A stretch of 64,000 bases of DNA, taken from Cryptomeria japonica (Eukaryota > Streptophyta > Pinopsida > Cupressales > Cupressaceae). Below the pieces are notes generated by a model. It was not told where the DNA came from. It saw only the letters and a program-made list of their open reading frames with translations, and made no database searches. The translations under genes and the position numbers were made by a program. Shown piece by piece: positions 35,124 to 45,619 of the stretch; position 1 is the first letter of the stretch, and every line of letters starts with the position of its first letter. The DNA lies in the NCBI RefSeq assembly GCF_030272615.1, contig NC_081408.1, positions 624,176,912 through 624,240,911 on the forward strand, given 5' to 3'.

Positions 35124-36293
35124 ATGTCTCTATATTCTGGTGAATTAGTAGGGGAGAACATAATGGTCACTAATGTAGAGCTGGATAGGGAGGTAGAAGA
35201 ACAAAAGGAGAAAAATAGACTCCTTGAAGATGCTATGAGTGAAATAAGGAACAAGTTGCAAGAAGTGGTTAATCAGAGAGCACAAGAACTCTGGGGTGCA
35301 GACAATAGTGACAGAGGCAAGAAAGCTATTGATCTTGATGACATCATACCTGAACCAGACCCCTTAATCAATGAAGAACCTTTTGTAAAGGCCATCAAGG
35401 CTTTGAATACTAAAGCTTTTGAAGGATTGCCACATTTCAGTGGAAGGATGGACATTGACACTGTCATAGAATGGATTGAGGGTATGGAGAACCACTTTGA
35501 GTGTGAAGGTGTGACAGAAGCTCAAAAGGTTAAGGTTGCCAAATCAAGACTAAGGGGAGCAGCCTTGACATGGTGGAAGTACTTGCAAGAAGAGAGATTT
35601 ATCATGGGAAAGCTACCTATAGCCAACTGGAAGGTCATGGTGAGTAAGATCAAGGAGAACTACTTACCAGAGGATTATGAAGTCCAACTTCATAAGAAGA
35701 GACAGGGATTGAAGTAGAAAGACCTTGATGTGACCTCCTACACAAAGGAGTTTCAAAAGATTTGTCTTAGATCAAAAGTCCAAGAGGAGGAATCTATCAA
35801 GGTGGCTAGGTATATAAGTGGCCTAAAGTGGAACATCCAAGAGGAGATAAGCCTATGGACTCCTACTACTATCCAAAAATGTCATCAACTTGTTGTAAAG
35901 GTGGAAGAGAGGAACAAAAGGAAGGGAGACTCTAACAACAGGGGTAGAGGCAGAGGTAGAGACCAAATGAATCACCGAGGTGGTTACCAAAGCAAGGCAA
36001 ATGAGCAAAGGAATCAAGGAGAGTCCAAGTTGACTGAACATAGCAGTGAAACCAATCTCAAAGGAGGTCATTCTAGAGGAAGAGGTGCACAAGGGGGTCC
36101 AAGTAGGGGTAGAGGTACCGGCAGGGGTAACTCCTACTTTGCAACCATGAAATGCTACAACTGTGGTCAATTGGGACACCCGACCTATAGATGCCCTGAC
36201 AAGCCTACTCATCAAACAGTGGAAAGAGGGTTGCTTATGCCCATGAAGACACATCAAGAAGAAAAACACCTGAGGTGGACCATATTGAATTAG
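35124..36293 (+). pseudogene. gag: Chromovirus gag with one amber stop
   Basis: The frame opens at ATG 35124, 27 bases after the PBS, and runs to 36293 with TAG at 35715-35717 (after KKRQGLK). The N-terminal ~70 residues are an acidic/lysine coiled coil. The Gag core follows (about residues 110-195: IEWIEGMENHF, KSRLRGAALTWWKYL), then an RG-rich linker (GRGRGRD, SRGRGAQGGPSRGRGTGRG). The single CCHC knuckle is CYNCGQLGHPTYRC (36153-36194). The C-terminus overlaps pol by 19 bases in another frame. The minus-strand relative reads through from knuckle to protease in one frame, so this junction may be a mutation and not a programmed shift. Confidence 0.88.
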
Positions 36294-39200
36294 AGATTGG
36301 GGAGAATCTGATGTTCAATAGAGTCTTGATAAGACAACCGGTTAAGGATGAACCTAAGCATAAGAGAGCATTGTTTAGGGTGAGATGCAAAATCTTTGGT
36401 AAAGTTTGCAAGGTGATAGTTGATTCAGGGTCAACTGATAACATCATATTAGATGAGGCAGCCAAGAAGTTGAAACTCACAAAGATACCCCACACTAGCC
36501 CTTACAAGGTGACATGGTTGAATCAAGAGCAGAGTGTGCTTGTCAATGAACAAACTTGGGCAGAGTTTTCTATTGGAGAGTACAAGGATAAGATCCTTTG
36601 TAATGTGTTACCCATGGATGCTTGTCATCTGCTGCTAGGTAGACCCTGGCAATTTGATAGGAAGATGATCTATGATGGAGAGGAGAACTCCATTTCCTTC
36701 AAGAAGGATAGCAAAACTTTTAAGATTCAGTCTTTTACAAAGAGTGATGAGGGAACCTCAAGGACACCTAGTGTCTTACTTAATACTAGTAAAGAGTTCT
36801 TACACCTGCTACATGAAGAGGAGACAATGGGATGTACCATCTTTGTGAAGCCAAAGGAGGAGGAAGATAAGTTGCAGATAGAGGTACCTAAGGAGGTGAA
36901 ACAAATATTGCAAGAATATGAAGACATAGTGAGTGATGGAGCACCTGCAACACTTCCACCAAGAGGGTCTATTAGCCATCAAATAGACTTTGTACCCAGT
37001 GCATCCCTACCTAATAAAGTAGCATATAAGCTCACACTTGACCAAAATAAGGAGGTGGCAAGGCAAGTGTAGGATTTGCTGGATCAAGGACTGATCAAGA
37101 AGAGCATCAACCCATGTGCAGTCCCGGTAGTACTAGCAACAAAGAAGGGAGGAAAGTGGAGACTTTGTACTGATTCATGTGCAATCAATAGGATCACCAT
37201 AAGGTACAAATTTCCCATTCCTAGAATAGAGGATTTGATGGATTGTTTAGGAGGTGCCATGTATTTTACCAAGTTGGACCTTAAAAGTGGTTATCATCAA
37301 ATTAGAATTAAGGAGGGTGATGAATGGAAGACCGCTTTTAAGACCATAGAAGGGTTGTATGAATGGCTTGTGATGCCATTTGGACTTACTAATGCCCCAA
37401 GCACCTTTACGAGGTTGATGAATGAGGTGTTGAAGGACTTCACATGCAATTTTTTGGTAGTGTACTTAGATGACATACTCATCTATAGCAGAACCAAAGA
37501 GGAGCACCTTGAACATTTGAGGTTAGTCCTAGAGAGGTTGCATGAAGTGAAGTTGGCAATCAACTTAGAGAAGTGTGACTTTTTGAAGCAAGAGTTAGTC
37601 TACTTGGGATTTGTGGTGTCTAAGGGAACCTTGAAGATGGATCCAAGCAAAGTGGAGGCAATCTTGAATTGGCCTGCCCCTAAAATAAGGAGTGAAGTTA
37701 GGAGTTTCCATGGTTTAGCCCAATTCTATAGAAAGTTTCTGAGGAACTTTAGTGGCATATGTGCACTAGTACTTGACACCATAAAAGGAGGCCTTAAAAC
37801 TAAGTTCAAATAGACTAAACAAGCTGATAAAGCATTCCAATTATTGAAGCAAGAAGTAGCCACAAAACCCATCCTACTCTTACCTACTTTTGACAAACTA
37901 TTCACATTGGAGTGTGATGCAAGTGGCATTGAAGTAGGGGGTGTATTGAGTCAAGAGGGAAGGCCTATGACATTTTTCAGTGAGAAGCTTAATGAGGCAA
38001 AGAAGAGGTATTCTGCATATGATCTAGAGTTGTATGCACTAGTTCAGTCTCTCAAGAAGTGGAGGCATTACCTACTCCCAAAGGAATTTGTGGTGTTCAC
38101 AGATAACCAGGCTTTGAGTTACATCAACACTCAATAGAAGCTTAGCAACAAACATTTGAAGTGGATGGAGTACCTCCAATCTTTTACCTTTACCATCAAG
38201 CATAAAAAGGGGCAGCTTAACAAGGTGGCAGATGCTTTGAGCCAGAAGTTGTTGATTGTCCAAGAATTACAATTGCAGAGCATAGGGATAGAAGGTTTCA
38301 AGGATCTCTATGAAGAAGATGAGGACTTCTCATCAGCCTACAAGGTCTGCAAGGAGTTTAAGAATCATTTTCATGGTGAGTATGCAGACTACACCCTTCA
38401 AAATGGTCTCTTGTTCAAAGGCAATTAGTTATGTGTACCTAGAGGATCCATGAGAGAAAATTTCATACAAGAGAAGCACAATGGTAGTCTAAGTGGACAC
38501 TTTGGAATCAATAAAACTTTGGATCTAGTACAAAGGTACTACTATTGGCACAAGTTGCCAAGGGATGTGAGAAAGTATGTGGAGCAATGTGGTGTGTGTC
38601 AAAGGGCAAAAGGAGGATCAAGTAATGCAAGCCTCTATCAACCATTACCAGTCCCAAATAGGCCTTGGAAGTGTGTGAGCATGGACTTTGTGGTGGGACT
38701 CCCCAAGATAAAGATAGGTATGGATAGCATCTATGTGGTGGTAGATAGATTTTCTAAGATGAGCCATTTCATTCCATGTAGAACTACTCATGATGCTAGT
38801 TATATTGCACATCTCTTCTTTAAGGAGATTGTAAGGATTCATGGACTCCCATTAAGTATTGTTTTAGATAGGGATAGCTAGTTCATTGGCCATTTTTGGC
38901 AAACCTTATGGAGGAGACTAGGAACTAATTTGTCATTTAGCTCAGCTTACCATCCACAAACTGTTGGTCAAACTGAAGTCATTAATAGGGTGTTAGGCAA
39001 CTTGTTGAGGTGTCTAACCAAGGAGTATGGGCAGACATGGGATCTAGTTATTCCACAAGCTGAGTATGCCTACAATGATAGTGTAAATAGGACCACTGGA
39101 AGGAGTCCTTTTGAGTTTGTCTATGGCAGACATCCAAGAGGGGTGTGTGAACTAAGAGAACTTGGTTCCATGGAGATGAAGAGTGGGCAAGCAGAGGACT

Positions 39201-39760
39201 TCACTCAAACCATTAAGGAAGTCCAAGAACAAGTCAAGAAAGCCATCCTAGAGTCTACTCAAAAATTGAAAGAAAAAGTGGATGAAAGAAGGAGAGAGGT
39301 TCAGTTCAAAGTGGGTGACTATGTGATGGTCTATTTAAGAAAAGCTAGAATGCAGAGCGGCAAGCCTACTAAGCTACAAATGAAGAGGGTAGGGCCTTGT
39401 AGAATTCTTTCCAAATATGGTGAAAATGCCTACAAGGTGGATCTTCCTTCAGATTTGGCTATATCACCAGTCTTCAATGTTGCTGATCTGATACTATACA
39501 AGGGTGAAATAGTAGGGCAAACTGAGAATCAAGCCAAGGTACTACAAGACTTGGATGTGAATGCCTTACCTCAAGTGAAACAACCCATAACAGAAGAGAT
39601 CTTGGAGTCAAGGGTGAAGAAGTCTACTAGACACCAGATCTACATGGAACACTTGGTGAAGTGGGCAGGTCAACTTGAGTCTGAAGCCACTTGGGTTGAA
39701 GAGAGCAAGTTCAAGAAATTTGGGATTGACCCGACTCTCATCTCTCCCCTAGTTCCTTAA
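36275..39760 (+). pseudogene. pol: Chromovirus pol with five amber stops
   Basis: One frame throughout, with TAG at 37070, 37811, 38135, 38426 and 38879. Domains in order: retropepsin with intact CKVIVDSGSTDN and LLLGRPWQF (about 36410-36660); RT with [21 protein letters not shown] and the YLDD box (37100-37640); RNase H with LECDAS, YDLELYA and FTDNQAL (37890-38125). Integrase has an HHCC finger (H..H..C..C at about 38467-38605), then MDFVVGLP, VLDRDS and QTEVINR for the catalytic D, D, E (38680-38985). A chromodomain closes the frame (HLVKWAGQ, EATWVEE, about 39590-39735). Every catalytic residue I can check is present, so this copy is killed only by stops. A GTG opens the frame at 36275; no separate ATG is needed if it is made as Gag-Pol. 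Confidence 0.92.
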
Positions 39761-39769
39761 TTTTGTGTA

Positions 39770-39780
39770 GAGGGGGAGTA
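39770..39780 (+). promoter_or_regulatory. PPT of plus chromovirus
   Basis: agggggagta preceded by ag, directly before the TGGTGTAGG start of the 3' LTR. Confidence 0.85.
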
Positions 39781-39803
39781 TGGTGTAGGAGCACCTTTCT
39801 AAG
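39781..39803 (+). repeat. 3' LTR of plus chromovirus, first 23 bp
   Basis: tggtgtaggagcacctt then tctaag. The last five bases (ctaag, 39799-39803) are the target site duplicated by element A. Confidence 0.85.
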
Positions 39804-41012
39804 TGTAGCGTCCTAAAATTGCGACACTTGCAATTTCGACTGCATTTCGGTCTTCACGATGGCGACGCAACACGCAACCTAAATGGAGACCCCAAAACCT
39901 GATTACGACACTGAAAACTGCATTTTTCAAGCACCCTGGCCTGAACCTCCTTGCACCCTGCTGTCCCGGGAGGTGGGACCAGAGCGCCCAGCGCCCTGGT
40001 CCCTGGGTCCTATTTTGGGCCCGATCTCCTAAGGGGTCTCGGGTCTTTTTGTTTGCAAATTGGAAATTAAACTTTCCTGGTCGGCCTAAGGTCAGGAAAA
40101 TCAGTCTATCAGCCCTAAATGACAAGTATATAAACTACATTTTTCTCTCTCATTTGGAAAAAAAATGGATGGGAAGGACATATGTGTACAAGCGTGGAAA
40201 CTATACTCAAACATTCAAGCATTCAAACATTCAAGCATTCAAGCATTCCTTCTAAGTCTCCATTCAAGGCTAAGTGTTGCATTCAAGACAAGGATTCAAC
40301 CATTGAAGAGGAGATCACATACAACATACTACAACAACATACAACATCTATACCTTCGCACATAAGGATACAAACATCCTTAGAACAAGGTATTAGTACT
40401 TGTTTTACATACATTTACATTTACAGCACTTGCTCATTTCTTGGTTAATTCCAAAACCGGGGTTTGACCTAAAGGCAAACCCCTAATCCCTAACCCCCCA
40501 ATCGTCTTCGCTTTTCTGTGTGTAGGTTGCAGGTACGTGGCTAAAATTGAAGATCTGGAATCCTTGTGCAGAGACGAACAGATCCCCCTTCGTTTCGCGG
40601 ATTTTTCGGAGGACCGTGGCGCTGGGCGCCATCGTCCTGACAACTTTTGCTCAAATTTGCAGGACAGCATCGTATCGACATTTTACTGCTAATTCCAGGT
40701 CCGCAGCTTCATACTGTATTCCTATCTCAGTTTATAAACGAATCTTTGTCACTTTCTATGCATTCCTAGCTTAATTCTCCTATGCACATTCTTTACAAAA
40801 GAGGGTAGCCTTGCTATCTTAACTCTTGAAACGCATTTAGCATCCAATCTTGCATTGCGTGGGATTGGATCTTGTGGGTTTCAACCCCTCTTTTGAATGT
40901 AAAGTCTTTCCCCTAAGTGAAAACCATCAACCCTAGTGAATCTCCCTTCTCTCTCCTCGGAGTTGGAAGAGGGGAGAGCAACTAGGGTTCGATCGCGATT
41001 TTTCGCTTTACA
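39804..41012 (+). repeat. 5' LTR of element A
   Basis: It starts TGTAGCGTCCTAAAATTGCG and ends cgctttaca. U3 holds a GGACC...GGTCC hairpin (39976-40002) and a TATA box at 40127. The transcribed part has an attcaagc-type short repeat (about 40205-40250, two units more than in the 3' LTR) and a second GC-rich hairpin (40611-40637). Confidence 0.93.
40127..40134 (+). promoter_or_regulatory. TATA box of element A 5' LTR
   Basis: tatataaa in the context gacaagtatataaactac, 323 bp into the LTR. It is identical in the other copies at 46687-46694, 56988-56995 and 63552-63559. Transcription would be expected to start near 40160. Confidence 0.75.
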
Positions 41013-41015
41013 TTT

Positions 41016-41033
41016 TGGTGAACCCGACGTGAA
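41016..41033 (+). promoter_or_regulatory. PBS, tRNA-Trp type
   Basis: TGGTGAACCCGACGTGAA begins three bases after the LTR end. It is the reverse complement of the 3' end of plant nuclear tRNA-Trp (TTCACGTCGGGTTCA plus CCA) as I remember it, with no mismatch over 18 bases. Element B has the same site at 57856-57873. Confidence 0.8.
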
Positions 41034-42193
41034 CATCCTTTCTAATTATTCATAGTTAGATCTGAAAATTGGATTCCTTGATTACATTTCCATGTTTGAT
41101 CTTTTGCAAAATTTTATAGGTTAATTGCATAAAAACCCTAAATTTTCTTTTTAGTAATTAAGCTTGTGAAATGTCTAAATGTTAATGCTTGTTTCAGATC
41201 TGCCCTTCTATTACAAATTATCAATTCATATTTGTGCTTTAATTTTGAAAATTAAGTGGTTAAGTGTCAAAACCCTAATTTTTGAAACCCTCTTGATTCA
41301 ACCTTTGTCTGACAATTTCACTGATCAAAACATCTCCAAATCAGCTGTAACTTCGGATTCCGCAATAAAATCACAATATCTTTCATCCCTGAAAATTTGG
41401 AAAAAAGTTGCGAGGACCGTGTGCACTCCGAGCGCCATCGTCCCCGACATTTTTTCCGAAATTTCGGGAGCTAGATCTTACTGTATTTTCCTGCTAAAAT
41501 CCAGAATTTTGACTGATTTTATCAATTTTAACACCTTCAAAATTACAGTCAAAGTTGGTCTTGTGATTTCTTGGATTAAGGCTTCTAAACATTCAAAAAT
41601 CATCAAAATTGAAATTTTGTGTCAAAATTGTGTTCTTACTGTCCTAAATCTGAAAAGTGTGTTTGCATTCATTCAAAATTTCAGTGCTTTATTCAAATTC
41701 TTACAATTTGTGACTTTTGAAATTAAGTGCTTAATTACAACAACTTTAATTTCCGCTTTCAAAATTGAATTTTGCGTGAAATTGAGTCAATTTTTAAATT
41801 TCAAAAATTGCATTGCTTTTGGCATTCTCTCTAAAATCATAAAATTCAAAATTTCAGTTTCCTTCTCTTTTCCAAAATTCAAATTTTGCATTTTTCAACA
41901 ATCTTGGTAGGGTTCAATTTCGAGATTGCAACTTTAATTTGGCCTATCTACAGATCGTAAAATCACTCAATTTTTTCAGATCAGCTCTAAAATCATCATA
42001 CCTTTCATCCCTGCAAATTTTGAAAAAAGTTGCAAGGATCGTGTTGCACTCCGAGCGCCACGGTCCCGGACATTTTTTTCGAAATTTCGGGAGACTGTTG
42101 TGATTGCATTTAACAGCTTAAATCCAGAAGATTGGCTGATTTTACTAAAAATTGCTACCTCTAAATTCAAAATCTTCTCTCTCTTTCTAGTGC
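41034..42193 (+). other. Leader of element A
   Basis: About 1.16 kb between PBS and ORF, T-rich with many aaaatt words. Two diverged direct copies of a ~165-bp block (about 41387-41530 and 41988-42150) each contain a GGAcCGTG...GTCC hairpin motif (41414-41443, 42036-42066). The 243-codon frame at 41179-41910 is not conserved in element B, so the leader is treated as non-coding. Confidence 0.7.
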
Positions 42194-45100
42194 ATGAGTT
42201 TTACAACAATAAGCCCTACTTACACTATTCCCGTTAGACGAAGCCGTAGAATTAAGTCTTTCCGAGGTTTAATTACCGAGGAGATGGAACCTAATTTGAA
42301 TAGCCTTTTTAACGAGGACATGGGTAATTCCTCTAATCCTCCTAATGATGAAGAAGCTCTCCATGAGGTTTCTGAAGAACAACTTTCGAAATTGGATAAC
42401 CAATTTGACGATTTTCGACAATGGATGTCTCATGAATACCCTGATAGTCAAGCTATTCCTTCAATTGAGGGTCTAAAACGTATGCTTCAAAGTGATAAGA
42501 ATGGAATTGATATTTTGCATGGTATTGCACACATTGTGGATTCGAATGTGATGCCTATGAAGAGTTGTGCTGAAAATTTGGGTTATACACAACCTCCTAC
42601 TCAAGTCAATCATTCTATTCCTTTGACAACTCCTATTGCTAGCATACCTACCTTTACATCAAACATAATGGCTACTTCTACACAAGACATTCCTCCTGTG
42701 ATCACCAGTCATGGGAGCAACCCTTCTTCTTCAATTAAACCTCTTCCTTCATTTAATCCGACTTCTTCATTCATTCCTTCAATGAGTGTCCCTATTATAT
42801 CTCCACAAATGAACATGACGCAAGGGGGCAATTCGTTTAACCATTCCATTCCTCCTTGTAGTGTTCCTCCTGTCCAATCATCTCCTATGACTAATTATCA
42901 TAGAGTCCCACCACCTTACTCTTTACCTTCTTTCAATAACATAACACCTCCATCTCAATCTAACACATCCAATATGAATTCTTCGACTGAAGCGACCATT
43001 AACAATCTTGCACAAACTGTCTCTTCTTTACAGCAACAAATTGCCTCTATGAATCAATCTAAGTTTAGTGTGCCCACATTTGATGTTGCGAGCCCACTTT
43101 CTCTTGACATTGTTCGAGCTATCCCTCCTAAACATGTTGAAATCCCGCATTTGGAGCTTTATAATGGTAAGGGTGATCCTCTAACACATGTTAAGACCTT
43201 TCAAACAATATGTACTGATTTTGCTTATGACCAAAGGTTGCTTGCAAAACTGTTTACTAGAACATTAAGAGACAAAGCCCTACAATGGTATTGCTTGTTG
43301 CCTTCTTATTCTATTACTTCTTTCGAACAACTTGCAAATGCTTTCATTCAACAATTTCAAAACAATATAAGTCCTAAAGTTACTTTGATTGATTTAATGC
43401 ATTGTAAACAAGGTGTTAAAGAGAAAGTGACTGATTTCATTGGTAGATATAAGCATTTGTATGCTCAAATTTCTTTTCCAGTGCCTGATAATGATATTCA
43501 AAGAATCTTTATTTCTAATTTACAAAAAGATATTCGAGACAAACTTCTATTTTCTGAGTTTACTTCTTTCCAACAGTTGTGTGCAACTCTTCACAATTAT
43601 CAACTGACTGTGAGTCAAATGGAACAATCACATCCTATGGCTCCAAGTGATAAGGGTGATAGCAGTCAACAACCATTTGGGAAGTTTAAACCGAACAGAG
43701 ATTCCATCAAATTCAATGAAAACATCATCAACAACAATGTGAATGCAGCATCAGGTGTGCCTCCTATTTCTAAATTTTTCAAGAAAGAAAGAAAGTATAC
43801 TCCTTTGAATGAATCATTGCATAGTATTATGAATAAGTTATTGGAACAAAATGTGCTTACTCTTCCTCCTATAAGACAAATTGATCCTGCAAAGATTACT
43901 TCACCTTATTTTGATAACAAAGCTTTTTGTCAATTTCATCGTCAGCCTGGGCATGATACTGAAAAATGTTTTTCTTTAAAGGGTAAAATTCAAGATTTGA
44001 TTGATAATAATACTATTTCTGTTTCTGGAGTGAATGATAAAGGCAATACATCTGTAGCTCCTCCTAATCAAAATCTTCAGATTTTCACTGATCCGTTACC
44101 TTCTCATACCTCTAATGCAATTGAGACTAATGATTCCTCTCTTTCACCTGATGGTCTTGTGTCTATGACTCCGAATGTGATTAACTTTGTAGAGCAGCAA
44201 GAAAACCCTAAAGAACCTTCCATCACATTTGATTCCAGTGAAACCATTAGGGCACCTGATGGTCCTTTATACATAGTTGCAAAAGTCAAGAATACACCTT
44301 GCCGTGGAGCGCTTATTGATCCTTCGTGCATGATTAATGTTATTACTGAAGAATTTCTTTTTACTTTGCAATTGAATCAAGTGATTTATGACAAAACAGA
44401 TGTGATTGTGAAATTATTTGATGCATTTTCTTCTCCTGCAATTGGTTCTATTACATTGCCTATTGAGGTCCATAACAAATCCCTTGATGTGAACTTTGCT
44501 ATTATTCCATCTTCCGAACAATTTCGTGTGAAGCTTGGCTATCCTTGGCTATCTTCCATGAAAGCTATTGCTTCTCCTATTCACAAGTGGTTGAAATTTC
44601 CCCATAATGGTGAAGTTGTTACTGTCAATCATAGTCTCTTTAAACCAGCTGAAAGAACTTCTAGCGTTCCTATTGATTACTTTTGGCCTAAACAATTCCA
44701 ATCTCTTCCTCCGCGAAGTGATCATCTTTTCAAATCTTATCAAAAGTGGAAAACAGATATGATCCTATCTCTAAGTGAACCTAGAACACCCAAACTTGAT
44801 ATTCCTATCATTCTTGAGAAGGAAGTTCTTCCTTTGAAAGATAAAACTAATGTCCTTCCTCAAGAAGATTCCCAACCCGTCCCCATGGATGTGACTATGT
44901 CTATGCCTAATAAACTTCCTAAAAGTAGACCTATCCCTCCTCGTCATGATGGACTTGGTCTCCTTCCTAAACCAAATATTCCTCCTTTGTATGGAGCAGT
45001 CCCTCCTCCTTCTTTTTATAGAGAGAAGAGACCTTCTTCTTCTCCTATTGTCCAGCCTAAGAGACCACAACCTAAACACCCAAGTGCTAAGGATGAGAAC

Positions 45101-45619
45101 ATTCCTCCTCCTCAATCTTCTCAACTTCCTACTAAGACTAGACGAAATCGTTCTGCACGCGAACGTCGACGAAAGCGTCGTCTTAGAGCTCAAGCAGCTG
45201 CTTCTCAAACTTTGCAATCTCCAAAAACACCTTCAACAAGCATTATTCCATTTTCTCCAAAATCTCCAAAACATAAGATGCATGATGGTCTTGATCCTGT
45301 GCGAGTTAAAGATCCTATTTTTATAAATCTTGATGATGATATGGATGAAAATGTTATTCATGATGAAAATGTTACTCCTCTTGCCTCTGATAGTGAATAT
45401 GAACTTGTTGATGTTGATAACCATTTATCTAATGAATTTTCTAAAGCACTTATCCTAGCTCCTAGACAAGAACAATGTGGCTCGGAACATGAACATAGCC
45501 CTTGTTTGGATCTTGTGATAGCTCCATCTGTTGTGTTGGATGTTCCTCCTCTAGTGTGTTCCCTGCCTTCCCGAAACATTGATCAGCAAGATCGGGGGGT
45601 AGATGACGTGCTAGACTAG
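42194..45619 (+). CDS. gag: Gag-protease-like protein of element A, intact
   Basis: 1141 aa, uninterrupted. ATG 42194 is the first start, also used in element B. Residues ~100-280 are Ser/Pro/Asn-rich, and a short heptad stretch follows (NNLAQTVSSLQQQIASMNQS). The Tat-type Gag core is at about 318-480 (PHLELYNGKGDPLTHVKTF, ALQWYCLLP, DFIGRYKHLY). A CHHC finger CQFHRQPGHDTEKC is near 578. A retropepsin-like domain lies at about 690-810, where the active site reads ALIDPSCMINVI (D-P-S for D-S/T-G) but the closing VKLGYPWL remains. Then come a Pro-rich linker, an Arg-rich block (RNRSARERRRKRRLRAQ, ~983-1000) and an acidic tail. The expected role is capsid formation and RNA packaging. Protease activity is doubtful. 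No polymerase follows. Confidence 0.9.
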   Translation: MSFTTISPTYTIPVRRSRRIKSFRGLITEEMEPNLNSLFNEDMGNSSNPPNDEEALHEVSEEQLSKLDNQFDDFRQWMSHEYPDSQAIPSIEGLKRMLQSDKNGIDILHGIAHIVDSNVMPMKSCAENLGYTQPPTQVNHSIPLTTPIASIPTFTSNIMATSTQDIPPVITSHGSNPSSSIKPLPSFNPTSSFIPSMSVPIISPQMNMTQGGNSFNHSIPPCSVPPVQSSPMTNYHRVPPPYSLPSFNNITPPSQSNTSNMNSSTEATINNLAQTVSSLQQQIASMNQSKFSVPTFDVASPLSLDIVRAIPPKHVEIPHLELYNGKGDPLTHVKTFQTICTDFAYDQRLLAKLFTRTLRDKALQWYCLLPSYSITSFEQLANAFIQQFQNNISPKVTLIDLMHCKQGVKEKVTDFIGRYKHLYAQISFPVPDNDIQRIFISNLQKDIRDKLLFSEFTSFQQLCATLHNYQLTVSQMEQSHPMAPSDKGDSSQQPFGKFKPNRDSIKFNENIINNNVNAASGVPPISKFFKKERKYTPLNESLHSIMNKLLEQNVLTLPPIRQIDPAKITSPYFDNKAFCQFHRQPGHDTEKCFSLKGKIQDLIDNNTISVSGVNDKGNTSVAPPNQNLQIFTDPLPSHTSNAIETNDSSLSPDGLVSMTPNVINFVEQQENPKEPSITFDSSETIRAPDGPLYIVAKVKNTPCRGALIDPSCMINVITEEFLFTLQLNQVIYDKTDVIVKLFDAFSSPAIGSITLPIEVHNKSLDVNFAIIPSSEQFRVKLGYPWLSSMKAIASPIHKWLKFPHNGEVVTVNHSLFKPAERTSSVPIDYFWPKQFQSLPPRSDHLFKSYQKWKTDMILSLSEPRTPKLDIPIILEKEVLPLKDKTNVLPQEDSQPVPMDVTMSMPNKLPKSRPIPPRHDGLGLLPKPNIPPLYGAVPPPSFYREKRPSSSPIVQPKRPQPKHPSAKDENIPPPQSSQLPTKTRRNRSARERRRKRRLRAQAAASQTLQSPKTPSTSIIPFSPKSPKHKMHDGLDPVRVKDPIFINLDDDMDENVIHDENVTPLASDSEYELVDVDNHLSNEFSKALILAPRQEQCGSEHEHSPCLDLVIAPSVVLDVPPLVCSLPSRNIDQQDRGVDDVLD

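Noticed and set aside
36275-36293. Programmed -1 frameshift between gag and pol of the plus chromovirus
   Set aside because: No slippery heptamer was identified, and the minus-strand relative reads from the zinc knuckle into the protease in one frame, so a simple indel is the likelier cause.
41179-41910. 243-codon open frame in the leader of element A
   Set aside because: The matching region of element B is split by a one-base difference, the composition is T-rich, and no motif is present. It is leader sequence that happens to be open.
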